From Symbiodinium kawagutii (Eukaryota > Sar > Dinophyceae > Suessiales > Symbiodiniaceae), in assembly GCA_009767595.1 (NCBI GenBank), contig VSDK01023569.1, positions 17,065 to 81,064 on the forward strand: a DNA stretch of 64,000 bases. Reading direction: 5' to 3'. The notes beneath the pieces are model-generated. The model saw nothing but the letters and a program-made list of their open reading frames with translations, ran no database searches and was not told where the DNA came from. Both the position numbers and the translations under genes were made by a program. Positions 43,106 through 53,449 of this stretch are shown here, piece by piece (the first letter of the stretch is position 1; every line of letters starts with the position of its first letter).

Positions 43106-43675
43106 GTGAGGCTGGGGACACAGGGGGAAGGGGGACTGGCAGGGACAGGGATGATAGGAGGCCATAGGAATCCCCTCATAGCAGTCTAAAGAAGTTGTCA
43201 AGCCAAGCCTGGTGGATGGGAAGAGGGGCATGGGCAACCAACAATGTTGATGTGGCCTTTAGAAGGTACTGGTAGCTGGTTTTTACACGAGCTACGGTGC
43301 ATAATGTTTTTGAAATAGAGAATGTTAACAATGAATCGTGATGTGGGTCGAGCCATTCGTGGCCGATGATAGTGGAGGTTGAAGCACCTGGCTTGTAGAA
43401 GAGGGAGAGAGAGATCATGAGTATGCACCACAATCGGAACCCCCCAAAAGCCTGAATCTTGCCACATACGACTTGACAGATCCCACCCTTGCAAGTCGCC
43501 TAGGTGCATGTGCTGGCAACTTGCATTCACTCATTTAAGCGCTTTAATCAGGGTTGGCCTTGCGCTCTTGCTCCCTCGCCGTGTGAAACTAAACGCCTCT
43601 TGGCCCCCTACATAGGCCATGTGTAGGCCCCAACCTAAAAACCCAGGGTTTCTGGAGTCTGACTTGGCGAAGACA

Positions 43676-43790
43676 GGTGGGCGCTGATGGCATCCTTGCT
43701 GTTGGGCAAGGCAGCCTCGTTTTGGGAGGCTGTGCCTTGCATCTCCAGGGTGCAGAAAGCCATCGATATGGCAACTGGGCGGATGGTTTT
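43676..43790 (+). CDS. Possible exon, frame ambiguous
   Basis: After gaagacAG two frames are open. One is helical (LMASLLLGKAASFWEAV, then VQKAIDMATG); the other is glycine-rich and longer. I prefer the first by analogy with its neighbours. Confidence 0.3.
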
Positions 43791-43952
43791 GGAATGTTTC
43801 TACCGGTGCCTGTGCCCCCAATCCGACAACTAGAAAGAGCCACCAGCTATGGTGAGACGAGCATGCCGCAGCTGCGAATCTGGCTTGGGGTTAACTCTGG
43901 TGTGTCATGATAGTTCAGAAAACTATGGGTTGGGATGCACATCTGTCTACGA

Positions 43953-44066
43953 ATATGGCTGTTTCTCAAAAGGGGAGACCCCAAAATAGATGGTTTATTT
44001 TATGGTTATAAATTATCAACATGGGATGATAACCGGGGTTTTCTTTGACTTGAGAAGCAGCCATAT
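43953..44066. mobile_element. Family A inverted-repeat element
   Basis: Left end atatggctgtttctcaaaag, right end cttgagaagcagccatat. The outer 14 bases are a near-perfect inverted pair, with GGGGAGACCCC inside. About 114 bases, non-coding. Confidence 0.65.
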
Positions 44067-44077
44067 TGTTAGCATCC

Positions 44078-44262
44078 TGGGCCAGCCTGGAGCGGTTCCG
44101 AGGCCAAAGAGGTGGGCCTGGAGCGCGAAGATTTGATCGAGGCATATGCCCTGGAAGCTCAGTTGGATCAGCACCACCGGGTGGCGCGACGCCTTGAGGA
44201 GGCGGGGGCCGCCCTTGGGTCACCACTGACGCTGAGTGCCACTGCTACCACCAGTCGTAGCT
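44078..44262 (+). CDS. Exon-like helical segment (44.1 kb)
   Basis: The frame reads EAKEVGLEREDLIEAYALEA, then QLDQHHRVARRLEEAGAALG, open to a TGA at 44260. It is strongly helical and acidic-basic, typical of a coiled linker. The donor is not clear; one may lie before the stop. Confidence 0.5.
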
Positions 44263-44321
44263 GATGCTCCATGACAGATGGCGATGGAGTCCTCAAATCC
44301 TTAACCACTCGTTGGCCCCAG

Positions 44322-44405
44322 GCCCTGCGCACAGATGACCTTTCGGCCCTGCCAGCCGCAGTGCTGGATGCCAAAGCGGCGGCGCAAGAGGGGGGACAGT
44401 TGCAG
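44322..44405 (+). CDS. Exon-like segment with GC donor (44.3 kb)
   Basis: Twenty-eight codons in phase 0 between tggccccAG and TTGCAG|GCGCCG: ALRTDDLSALPAAVLDAKAA, then AQEGGQLQ. Follows the previous exon by about 60 bases, or the two are spliced with a very short intron. Confidence 0.45.
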
Positions 44406-44419
44406 GCGCCGGGCAGCGG

Positions 44420-45090
44420 ATGAATGGTGAATTGATGGGCAATCAATGGTGGCTATTGGTGTTTGAATTGATGGTTGGGTAGTGCTTAATTACACGTGGT
44501 TAGCTGGTGGTCAAGTAGTGGTTAGTTGACGTTTGACCAGTGGCTAGCTAGTGGTTAATGAATACATACGAATACGGTCAAGTATTGGTTAGTTGATGGT
44601 TTGGAATGGTTGATGGTTTTGGTTGATATGGATCCTGGATGATGGTGATTGATTAACGCAGTTCATAGTGCCTAATAGTGCTAAAGGATGATGGTTAAGA
44701 AATCGGGAACAAGCAGCAACAGAAGGGATATGCCAACTATTCAGGGTATATTTGCGCGTTCCACCATGCTTGCTGCCTGGGTCCAACTTATAGATGACAG
44801 GGGGCTAGCAACCAGCAAGACCCTCCGGTAATCAAACATGGCTGGCTGGAAAATGACCCAGTCTAGGTATATAGATCATCTGGAATCTGCAGCATAGATT
44901 ATCCGGCCAGCGAGCTATTGGATCACTGGAGGGTGGCTGATGGATGAGCATATCAGCATGTTGTGCTCATGGGGTTGTCCACAATGGCATCTCCAAATGA
45001 TCAGCTTTAGCATGCCATCAATTTTGGGAGCACTGCATTGGAATCAGCGGAAAATCCGCCATTGCGGTGATTGCACCATTGGGAGCACGG
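44420..45090. other. Intron-like DNA
   Basis: Runs of diverged ggttagttgatgg/gtggctagc phrases (44410-44640). No gene. Confidence 0.4.
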
Positions 45091-45094
45091 GTGA

Positions 45095-45189
45095 TTGCTC
45101 GATGCGGGCACCTCTGAGGTGAAGTTGCACCTGGCCAAGGCCGTGAAGTTGGTTCCGGCGGCGTCACCAGTGGATGGCGACCAGCCAGG
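45095..45189 (+). CDS. Exon-like segment (45.1 kb)
   Basis: The frame reads LDAGTSEVKLHLAKAVKLVP, then AASPVDGDQPG, with a possible GC donor (CAGCCAG|GCGACG); unspliced it reaches TAA at about 45209. S-(S/E)-x-V-K-L-x-x-A-K recalls the start of the 31.77 kb exon. Confidence 0.4.
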
Positions 45190-45229
45190 CGACGACGATG
45201 GGTCGCTGTAATCCACTCCCTGCCTGACA

Positions 45230-46110
45230 AGGGGATATGGATCTATGAACTGTTGATGTGTATCTATGTGCTATTCATTTATTTTCACTCATACTTACAC
45301 TAGTCTAGCAGATTGTTGACCTGGCATCTATGTTGATATGTGTCAAGTGACGTCGATTGTACATGTTGTCAGCACGTCTTCGCACATGTCCAGCTATGTA
45401 TAGCTATGTTAATTTTTGTTTGGACGTGTCAGTATGCCTCACAACACTGAGCCCCGGACACACTCTTGACTATGTACAAATGCCAGTTGCTGGAAAGGTC
45501 GAACATCAGGTGGAAAGGGGTCACCCGGTAAGCAGCACTAACTTGGGATACCTGTTGATCAACCGGCAGCCAAAATATCGATCAGCCAATTGCTGAGGAA
45601 CGGCCTTTGCTCTCATCCACCTCTTTTTTATCAGACAATGTAGCTCTTGATGATGGTTAAAATTAGCCACTAGCGATTAGCTTAATAGTTCCTGGCCGAC
45701 TAATGGTTGATTCATGATTGATAGTGGATGGTCAATGAAGGCAATGTTCAAATTCCTCGGCAAACTGCCAGGGAGTATCAGTTACTGATGGTTGTTGGTC
45801 ATATGTTGCAAGTCAGCAACCAACGCGTGACACTTCTCGAAAGGCTACTTGGAATGCAAACAGCCAAGAGGAAACTCACCCAAAAGGCGCTTCAGGGTTT
45901 GGCTGGTAGGGGCACTCTTGATGGCGTGGCCTAGCATCACTGGTTGATGGCGTGTGTCAGGGAACCAATCCCCAAAAAAACACCAACCTGAAAGCACTAA
46001 CTTGGAACGTATCAAAGTTTCATGAGGATTCGGTTCTCATTTCCCCACCTTCACCCGCTTGGGCTTCCATGGTGCCTGCGCGCGGTGCCCGCGAGGTGCT
46101 TTCCCCTGGC
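45230..46110. other. Intron-like DNA
   Basis: No structure beyond short echoes. A frame at 45728-45934 looks slightly coding but has no domain. Confidence 0.35.
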
Positions 46111-46122
46111 GGCCGCCTGCAG

Positions 46123-46236
46123 TGGAACATCTCCAGGAGGCGCTGCAGTGCGGCTCCGTGGCCATGGTGACCTCGGCCCTCAAGCGCTGTGCCACCGTGG
46201 ATCGAGGCACGGCCCGGGATGAGCATAGCGTAGCTG
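46123..46236 (+). CDS. Exon of helical-repeat gene (46.1 kb)
   Basis: Between cgcctgcAG and GTAGCTG|GTGGCG. It reads EHLQEALQCGSVAMVTSALK, then RCATVDRGTARDEH. The A-L-x-x-G-x-x-x-x-V-x-x-A-L-x-x-C pattern is the same as in the exons at 33.0 and 49.2 kb and suggests a repeated helical hairpin, roughly one per exon. Confidence 0.55.
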
Positions 46237-46489
46237 GTGGCGCCTGGGCCGGCGCCGGAGTGACCCAAGACATCCCAAGACCAAAGCCGGTTCAGTGCTG
46301 GGGGTTCAAACTGCAAACTCTGGAGTCGAAATCGGATAAAATTGGCAGATTTGGGACAGTGGGGTGCCTGCAGGAATTGTGCAAGAGGCCGAACTTTTCT
46401 TGCAGGACGCGCGCCTTGCATCATGCAGCGATTGCGATGACGACGCCACCCACGACAATTGTGCTGAATCTGCACACTTGATGATTACG

Positions 46490-46610
46490 AACATGACAGT
46501 GACAATGACGATGACGATGAGGATAATGATGATGATGGTGATGAAGAAGAAGATGCCGATGACGATGAAGAAGAAGATGACGATAAAGTGATGATGATGA
46601 TGATGATGAC

Positions 46611-46690
<80 letters not shown>

Positions 46691-46722
46691 TGATGATGAT
46701 GATGATGATGATGCTGATGATG

Positions 46723-46758
<36 letters not shown>

Positions 46759-46847
46759 CCGATGACGATGAACAAGAAGATGACGATAGTGATGACGATG
46801 ACGATGACGGCGATGAAGATGACGGTGACAATGACGATGACGATGAC

Positions 46848-46899
<52 letters not shown>

Positions 46900-47115
46900 C
46901 CGATGACGAAGAAGAAGACGACAATAGTGATGATGATGAGGATGACCATGACGGCGATGAAGATGACGATGACGATGACGATGACGATGATGATGACGAT
47001 GATGATGACGACGACGATGTCGATGATAGCGATGAGGGTCATGATGATGATAATGATGGTGATGATGGTGGTGATGACGATGAAGAAGAATAAGAAGATG
47101 ACGATAGTGATGACG
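46490..47115. repeat. GAT/GAC trinucleotide satellite, about 620 bases
   Basis: Long runs of gatgatgat and gatgacgat with interruptions (gaagaagaa, gccgat). The Met, Ser and Ile homopolymer frames on both strands are artefacts. One + frame is nearly all Asp/Glu but changes phase several times, so it is unlikely to be an acidic exon. Confidence 0.95.
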
Positions 47116-47436
47116 ATAGTTTTTGAAATCATGCGTTCACTTTCCCACATCTGCTCGCAATGCAGATTATGAAAACGTTCAACAAGTATCAGTATCTGCA
47201 TCAGCATTTTTACAGTCACCACCATCCATTGTGGCACGCAGCCTGTGCAAGTCGACCACCATGGAAGTCTTTTTGGTCCCGCGGATTCCATTTGATTGTT
47301 CATGAATGTTCACCGCATCGTAATCTGGATGTAATTTGGCAACCGCGTGGCAGTGCTGATAAGCTTATAGCAGGATGACGTATGACATAGCATGACCTAA
47401 TTTGAGGCTAATGTAATTACAATGACCATGCTGTTG

Positions 47437-47545
47437 ACTGTGGGCGTCGGACCCTTGCGGGCCACCATTGGTCGCAGCTCGAGGAGCAGGAGATGCTGAC
47501 CACCATGGCACAGCTCGCGCAGCCACTTGGGCCAACGATCAGTGA
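47437..47545 (+). CDS. Exon-like segment (47.4 kb)
   Basis: The frame reads RTLAGHHWSQLEEQEMLTTM, then AQLAQPLGPTIS. Helical and coding-like, on the same strand as the neighbouring exons. Borders not fixed; an overlapping minus frame exists. Confidence 0.35.
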
Positions 47546-47815
47546 CTGGCAGTGACTGCCAGTGACCAAGGGTTTTACAACCGGTTGATTTAACAGCTGG
47601 AGCTGGCTTAGCATGGTTGAATCGATCCCAGGCCTGTTGACCAGTAGAACTAGGGCGAGAGAACCAGCTTTCTGACACTGCTCGCGTAGGTTCCAGATGG
47701 TTCCGGTGCGTTTCTCGTACATGCGCCAGGGCAGGGGTTCGACCAAACGGCAAATGAACAGCGTCCAAAACCAGTCTGCTTATGTTTAGAAGGAGTCGGG
47801 GCATATAGATGCTTC

Positions 47816-48404
47816 GCGTAAGCCAAACCCTTTGTTTCGTAAGCTCGCGTAAGCATTTTCTTGAAAACATGTTGCGTAAATTGATGCGTACGAATTTGTC
47901 AAATGTTGCAAATGTTAACTAACAGTTTCCTTTGGCTGCAGATTGAAGATTGGATCGGAGATTGGAAACAATTCGTCAAACATGTCGATACTGGAAATTC
48001 CAATGTTGGAGTCGGGAATCATCCGCGTAAGCTCCGCGTATGCGATTTGTAAGTAAATCTTGCCCACTAGATCAGGTTACACTCTAGGGGGCCCAACAAT
48101 CGCAGATGTTCTTGTATTCAGAGAATTGCTATGTATAATTTTCACTGACATGTTGTACTGTGTAGGCCTGACCCTACTGTAGAACAGTCAGTGATGTCAG
48201 AACTGGCCGGAGAAGGTGAGCAAAGTCACCCTCTTGAGGAGCAAGTTCACGGTTCCACCAAGAAAAGCAAGTCTCGCGTAAGCAATTCCCTTGGAATTTT
48301 GGTTGTGACTTGTTAATTCTAGCTCGTGGAAGTGCTGCGTAAGCCTTATGTTCTCTATGACCCCGCGTGAGTCAAAACTGTGGTCGCGTAAGCGCAGCGT
48401 AAGC
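47816..48404. repeat. Cluster of GCGTAAGC motifs
   Basis: Seven exact copies of GCGTAAGC occur on the + strand at 47816, 47847, 48025, 48276, 48337, 48386 and 48397. Near copies lie among them (tcgtaagc, gcgtatgc, gcgtgagt). Spacing is irregular and the intervening sequence is not repeated, so this is not a simple tandem repeat. Confidence 0.8.
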
Positions 48405-48409
48405 TGTGG

Positions 48410-49090
48410 TGCAAGAGAACCCTTACGTCCATTGCGTTGAATCATACATTTTGGACGATGAGCAAATGGTTCCAAAATGCTCCACAGAGTTGAGCTGAGT
48501 GTTCACTAAGTGCATCTTGTGACCGGAATGGTTGGACAAACGCTTAACTGCAACTATGACAAGGCAAGTGAGGCAGACATTTTCTTAGAAGGTACCGGTA
48601 TGTGTGGAAGCATGCGTGTCAATATCTACCCTGAACATCGATGCACTTTGAACAGGGATGCTTTCCTATACGTGTTTGTCCTCCCTTGTCAGTCCCATGA
48701 AATTTAACCAGTTAAATTGCATGCAGGGCTCATACATTTACATCCTCCTATTCGTGCGAACCCTTGTGCCCCAAACTGCAGACATAACTTAACCAAGAAA
48801 ACGAGTAGATAGACTCAGCGCACATCGGTGCACACACTCGTAAACATTTTGCGTTTGGGCACTGGTTAGATGATAATACAGAGATAAAGACCGATAGAGG
48901 TAGACAAATATATAGACTCAGACATCTCAACAAACATAGCTGGAGACCAATAGATAGAAAATATGGAAAGATAAAGACTAATAGATAAACAACATAGACA
49001 GAGACAGAGACAGATTGTAAAAAAATGGTATTTAAATACAAATGTAACGATAGAATAGACATAGATAAGATAAATGACAAAGATATAGGC
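48410..49090. other. No gene; diverged GATA/GACA tract
   Basis: 48850-49020 is a degraded GATA-like tract. A 65-codon frame at 48510 has no domain. Confidence 0.4.
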
Positions 49091-49125
49091 TTAGAAACAA
49101 ATATATATATATATATATTTATATT

Positions 49126-49170
<45 letters not shown>

Positions 49171-49171
49171 C
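49126..49171. repeat. GATA microsatellite
   Basis: Eleven uninterrupted GATA units. Confidence 0.95.
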
Positions 49172-49224
49172 TCGAAAAACTTTGACAGATTACGACTGCC
49201 TCATGATACATGGGACGTGCCCAG

Positions 49225-49324
49225 GAGTGGCGACCTAGCAGGTCTCCATGATGCCGTGGAGGAAGCGAGTCAGCTGGGCTTGGCGCCCTGTCGATCGGTG
49301 CCACGGGTGGAGGTCGTGGTTCAG
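49225..49324 (+). CDS. Exon of helical-repeat gene (49.2 kb)
   Basis: Between cgtgcccAG and GTTCAG|GTGATG. It reads SGDLAGLHDAVEEASQLGLA, then PCRSVPRVEVVVQ, 33 codons plus one base. S-G-D-L-x-x-L-x-x-A-V-x-x-A-x-x-x-G is the clearest copy of the hairpin pattern shared with the 33.0 and 46.1 kb exons. Confidence 0.6.
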
Positions 49325-49399
49325 GTGATGGCGCCATTTTTTCCCCTTGCTGCGATGCCGATTTCATCATGTTTATCCAATTTCAGACTTAACAGTACT

Positions 49400-50090
49400 A
49401 TGTTTCAGGATTTTCTGGCCTTCGTTTGCTGGTTCCGGATGGTTGTTGAAATGGGGTCGTAAAGCCTGTTTGTAAGTTCGTTCTTCGAGGCCTTACGGCG
49501 TATTCTGCATTTCTTGCGGTCTTTGTACCTCCCGGCGCTGCTCACAATCATGTCACCATACTGAGCTTCTGAAAACCAGTCTTGGTATGTCTTTGTCATA
49601 TCTGCCTTCGCGGATTATAGCGCATCTTCACAAAAATCGTGCATCGCTTAGTGCTTTGCATACTCTTTTGCGATTTTGCTGTGAGTTCTCTTGATTTGCG
49701 ACTGCATTTGTACGGTGGTGCAGTTCTGTGGTGGGCGAATGCACAAGCGTATATGTGTGCCTGGCTGTTTTTCCAATTTTGCCTGACCTCAAAACTGAGA
49801 GAAAACTATCGGATGCCAACTAAAGGTTTTGATAAGCAGGCTGCTCAAGAAACTGCGTAGCATGGGAACGAAACGACCATCTGCACATACAGCAAGTATG
49901 CTTACATGTAATGTAATGCCACATCATGCCACATCTATTTGTGCTTTTTTGACTTTGTGCATGCACGCGCCCTTGAGGTAAGCAAGGCACCACAAATGGC
50001 CAATCACGCTGTACAGCTGCGCATGCGGGCCAAACACCAGTTCTCATAGGGTAACCGCTGTAGATGTGGAGCCTGTCATCTCCACGCCAT
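49400..50090. other. Intron-like DNA
   Basis: No gene, repeat or palindrome that I would report. Confidence 0.4.
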
Positions 50091-50100
50091 GGGGCATCAG

Positions 50101-50227
50101 ATGGCTGTGAGTCAAAACCCTTAGTCCCCCTGGTTCCCCCATCATTAACCAGGCTGTTTTCCCTATAAAATGGTTGGTTGTTATCCCCAATTGTTGCTGG
50201 TGAACTGCTTGACCCATAGCCAGATGG
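50101..50227. mobile_element. Family B inverted-repeat element, reverse orientation
   Basis: Left end ggctgtgagtcaaaaccc, right end ttgacccatagcc, an imperfect inverted pair. AGAT flanks the element on both sides, a possible 4-base target duplication. About 120 bases, non-coding. Confidence 0.6.
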
Positions 50228-50308
50228 TCAACGGCCGTGGAAGCTACCACTGGTCTCCAATGCTTCCCGGTTGGGGGTGCCGGGACTGCCCTTTCGCTTG
50301 GAACCAAG

Positions 50309-50371
50309 GACACCTGGCAATTCCAGGAGCAGCTGGCCCGCCTGTCTCGGCATTTTGGCGGCCGAGCTGTG
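50309..50371 (+). CDS. Exon-like segment (50.3 kb)
   Basis: Twenty-one codons in phase 0 between gaaccaAG and GCTGTG|GTGACC: DTWQFQEQLARLSRHFGGRA and V. A short amphipathic helix; exon of the same gene by position and style. Confidence 0.5.
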
Positions 50372-50419
50372 GTGACCAAAGGAGCCAGGGGTTATCCAGA
50401 TAAATGGAAAAAAACATGG

Positions 50420-50625
50420 ACATATATATATATATGTGTGTGTATATGTATATATACTGTATATATGTATATATAGATATTTATGGTACTAGATATAGAT
50501 ATATAGATATAGATATATAGATATAGATATAGATATATAGATACATAGATATTTATATATATATATAGATATATAGATATAGATATATAGATATAGATAT
50601 AGACATATAGATATATGAATTGATG
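50420..50625. repeat. GATATA/TA microsatellite
   Basis: About 200 bases of tagatatagata units with TA runs. Confidence 0.95.
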
Positions 50626-50888
50626 GTGCTGGAAAAAAACATTTATGAATGGATGTATGAACAAGTTCATAGTAAATCTGGAGCAAATAGATTTATTAAT
50701 AGATCGATAAAAAGACATTTGATCTTTGAACATATGTAAAACATATGTCCCTTTAAAGGGGAAGCGAACAGGAGAGATAGGATCAACCAAATGGTAGATG
50801 TAGACGGGAACAGCTTTATTTTCCTTGAAGCGAATGGACTCCAGAGAATTCTGGAACCATTTGTGCATGCCCCTCGCCATGCGTGCAG

Positions 50889-50945
50889 AAGGGGATGCCT
50901 TGACCGAGGTGGAGCATCAGAAGGTTTCCGAAGAGCTGCACCCCT
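50889..50945 (+). CDS. Exon-like segment (50.9 kb)
   Basis: After gcgtgcAG the frame reads EGDALTEVEHQKVSEELHP to a TAA. Very coding-like helix; the donor before the stop is not obvious. Confidence 0.4.
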
Positions 50946-51469
50946 AAGAATCCACAGGAAGAGTCAACAGGTCATCCTCACAACCACAAGAAACCACCAG
51001 GGTCAACAGTATCAAAAAAGCAATGCCGTGAAGTAGTTCAGAATTAGGTGGCTGCTTCCTAGGCGGCAATTGTTTATCGTTGCGTGTGTTCACCTGTCAT
51101 CATTCTTTGGTGGACTCTTTCTCAACTGATCTAATTAAACTGGGTCTATGATATCCGGGCGAAGCTTATCAGATGGTGACAGAGGCAGGCCATAGCCTTT
51201 CTTTTTGCACAGGCTTCTATCCCGTGAGGTGCTTGACATGACCACACTGTGGAAATGATGAAATCTCAACACACAAGAGGGGTTACCCCCAAAATCCACC
51301 ACCCTGGTTCCAGTAGTCTTGCCATGAATAGCTGGTGTTTTACCATCAAGTATGGCTGGTTCATGCTTTAATGGGACACCATTGGTTTTAAGGTTCCCCA
51401 TTGGTTTTAAGGATCCCGAAAGCAAAAAGCATCATATGTAGCACATCCTCCCCGATCATGGATAGACCG

Positions 51470-51553
51470 AGTTTCTTCACAACTTACCCCGAGCGAAACG
51501 AGGCGAGCCGAGCGGATCAAGGCCAGAATCCGTCAGATTGCAGAGAGCCTTGG
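51470..51553 (+). CDS. Exon-like basic helix (51.5 kb)
   Basis: The frame reads SSQLTPSETRRAERIKARIR, then QIAESLG, with a possible donor at GCCTTG|GTGGCA. An overlapping + frame is also open, so the call is tentative. Confidence 0.35.
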
Positions 51554-51838
51554 TGGCAGGATGTGCAGCCCAAGCCCTGGCGGGTTGATTCCGCAACAGC
51601 AGCAACCCGTACATCGAAGACTTTCGACCACTGGATGGCAATGGATGGCTATGGATGACAATCCGAGATCCATGTTCATGAGCCATCATGAATAGCTGGT
51701 GATTTGCCATCAAGAATCAAGCTTGGGTGCATTATAAAGATCTGATACCAACAGATCAGACCAGGTGTGAGGCTGGTAGCTACTGGTAGGGTTCCTCTGA
51801 CTGAACCCCCTCGGCCCCCAGCCCCCTGTCTGGCGCAG

Positions 51839-51918
51839 ATTCAAGGTGCGGTTTGATCACCTTCGATGCCGTGAAATGTCAGAAAAACGGCACATGGCCT
51901 ACGGTGGAAGCCAAGCTG
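51839..51918 (+). CDS. OmpA-like domain gene, exon 1 of the domain
   Basis: The frame reads SRCGLITFDAVKCQKNGTWP, then TVEAKLSQRG. L-I-T-F-D is the first strand of an OmpA-like (OmpA C-terminal / MotB) domain, and KLSQRG leads into its first long helix. The exon appears to end at CAAAGAG|GACAGC, a GA donor. The acceptor side of the next exon also reads AG|GACAG, so the same bases flank both ends of the intron. The 5' edge is uncertain. Confidence 0.6.
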
Positions 51919-52392
51919 TCACAAAGAGGACAGCAGATGCGGTGGAGATCGGTGGAGATGCGGTGGTCTACGGTGGTCTTACGGTGATGTAGGGATATGT
52001 AGAGTAGGCTGTGGCGCATCCAATCGAGAATCGCTGAATGACACTGCCTTCACAGCGGCGAAGTATTACTGTATTAATGGCGATTATAGTATGTTGTAGA
52101 TTAAATCATGGTTGATAGTTAGACTGAAAGATCTGAAAGTCATAGTTCGGATGATTGCCACGAACAGTGAACAGAAATGATTTGCAATTTTTATATGGTG
52201 ATCGACCATCCCAATATGATGAATTCTGGGAACTGGTGGTGTATGGTGATCAACCTATTGTCATTTGCTATCATTAAACACGATCAATTATATAATCACT
52301 ATAATTCACCAGAAACAACCATTACTAACAACTAGAATGCTAGCTAAAGCTTAACCCACTAGACTCAAGTGACTCAAGCACTATAATTACAA

Positions 52393-52507
52393 ATCGGCCT
52401 TTCTCAAAATCGGAGACCCCCCCAGTTATCATCCATTCAAAATCATTTTCAATCATAGGCCAAACGTAGATTTGGGTACACCTATATATGGCCGGAGAAA
52501 CCACGAT
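52393..52507. mobile_element. Family A inverted-repeat element
   Basis: Left end atcggcctttctcaaaatcg, right end gccggagaaaccacgat; the outer bases form an imperfect inverted pair, with GGAGACCCCCCC inside. It lies in the intron between the first two OmpA exons. Confidence 0.55.
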
Positions 52508-52600
52508 ATATTTACTAACAACTATGTTAGCCACTGTGCCCCACCAATGGTGGCAATGCTGGTTTTGGTTCGGCTGCTGCTTGCCGTGCCGGCACGCTAG

Positions 52601-52648
52601 GACAGGAGGTCATTCACCAGGTGGCCGAGATTCTCAAGGATTTTCCAG
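52601..52648 (+). CDS. OmpA-like domain gene, exon 2 of the domain
   Basis: After cacgctAG the phase left by exon 1 gives RGQEVIHQVAEILKDFP, the long helix of the OmpA-like fold (usual form: G-Q-x-x-L-x-x-V-A-x-x-L-x-x-x-P). It ends at TTTCCAG|GCGCGG, a GC donor, with one spare base. Reading on without splicing breaks the match at once. Confidence 0.75.
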
Positions 52649-53046
52649 GCGCGGCAACCACCTCTCGTGGTGAATCATGGCTCAATCGTTGGTTGATGAT
52701 GGTTGACGGTAGTTATAGGTATTAGCAAGGTTAAGTTAAGTATGGGCTTGTAATTTGGATTGCCATAAACATGCTACAATTAATTATGTCAATTCTGCTA
52801 CAACCATTAGCTATGTCAATTACTAAAGGGTTTGTGGTCGTAATTCGGATGCTCTTGAATTCTCGGGTTTCACAAGTGGTGCGCAGGTTTGAGCAGATCA
52901 TCGCTTCCTAAGGACAAGAAAAGGTAATAAATAAACCAACCATTTTTATCCATTTTTTGGGGGTGCCCTATAAAAAAAGTTCATCATATTCACCATTTTC
53001 TTTGTCACAGCTGCAGCTGGTAGCACACTGCCGCTCAGCTGCTCAG

Positions 53047-53252
53047 GGTTACCTGTGCAAATCGAAGGCTTCAGCAACGACAGCAACTGCATTCGTGGCA
53101 AGGCCTTGTCTCAAGCACGTGCGCAGCTGGTCAAAGAGTCCTTGCTGAAGAACGGTTGTACGAACCTTGGAGGCAGCTGCCCCCGTTACGGGCCGCTCCC
53201 AGGGATTGGGGAAGAGATCAAGCATTCACCAAGCGGTGACCACAAGATGTAG
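53047..53252 (+). CDS. OmpA-like domain gene, last exon
   Basis: After cagctgctcAG the spare G of exon 2 plus GG gives PGLPVQIEGFSND in frame, then LSQARAQLVKESLLKNG. These are the second strand (V-x-I-E-G-x-(S/T)-(D/N)) and the L-S-x-x-R-A-x-x-V helix typical of the family; bacterial members bind peptidoglycan there. The frame ends at TAG (53250), which I take as the end of the gene. The usual C-terminal R-R-V-E strand is missing or strongly changed. Eukaryotic members are common in dinoflagellates, but their role is unknown to me. Confidence 0.75.
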
Positions 53253-53322
53253 CCAGTACTGAACCAGATTCTCAATCAATCACCATGAGAGAACCTCCCT
53301 GCAACGATGAATGGTTACAATT

Positions 53323-53446
53323 GGTGGTTTCTCAATATAGGGGTGCCCCGAAATCATCCTTTCCTTTTCATATTTGCATATTATCTAACCGTTTGAAATT
53401 AATAAACCAACCATAACTTTGGGTACCCCAATTTTGAGAAACCACC
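53323..53446. mobile_element. Family A inverted-repeat element, best copy
   Basis: Left end ggtggtttctcaatatagg, right end ccaattttgagaaaccacc. About 25 bases at each end are inverted copies with few mismatches, including ggggtgcccc and gggtacccc. It is 124 bases long and lies just after the OmpA gene. Confidence 0.75.
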
Positions 53447-53449
53447 GAC

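Noticed and set aside
46421-47303. Poly-Ser, poly-Ile and poly-Met frames
   Set aside because: Translations of the GAT/GAC satellite in different frames.
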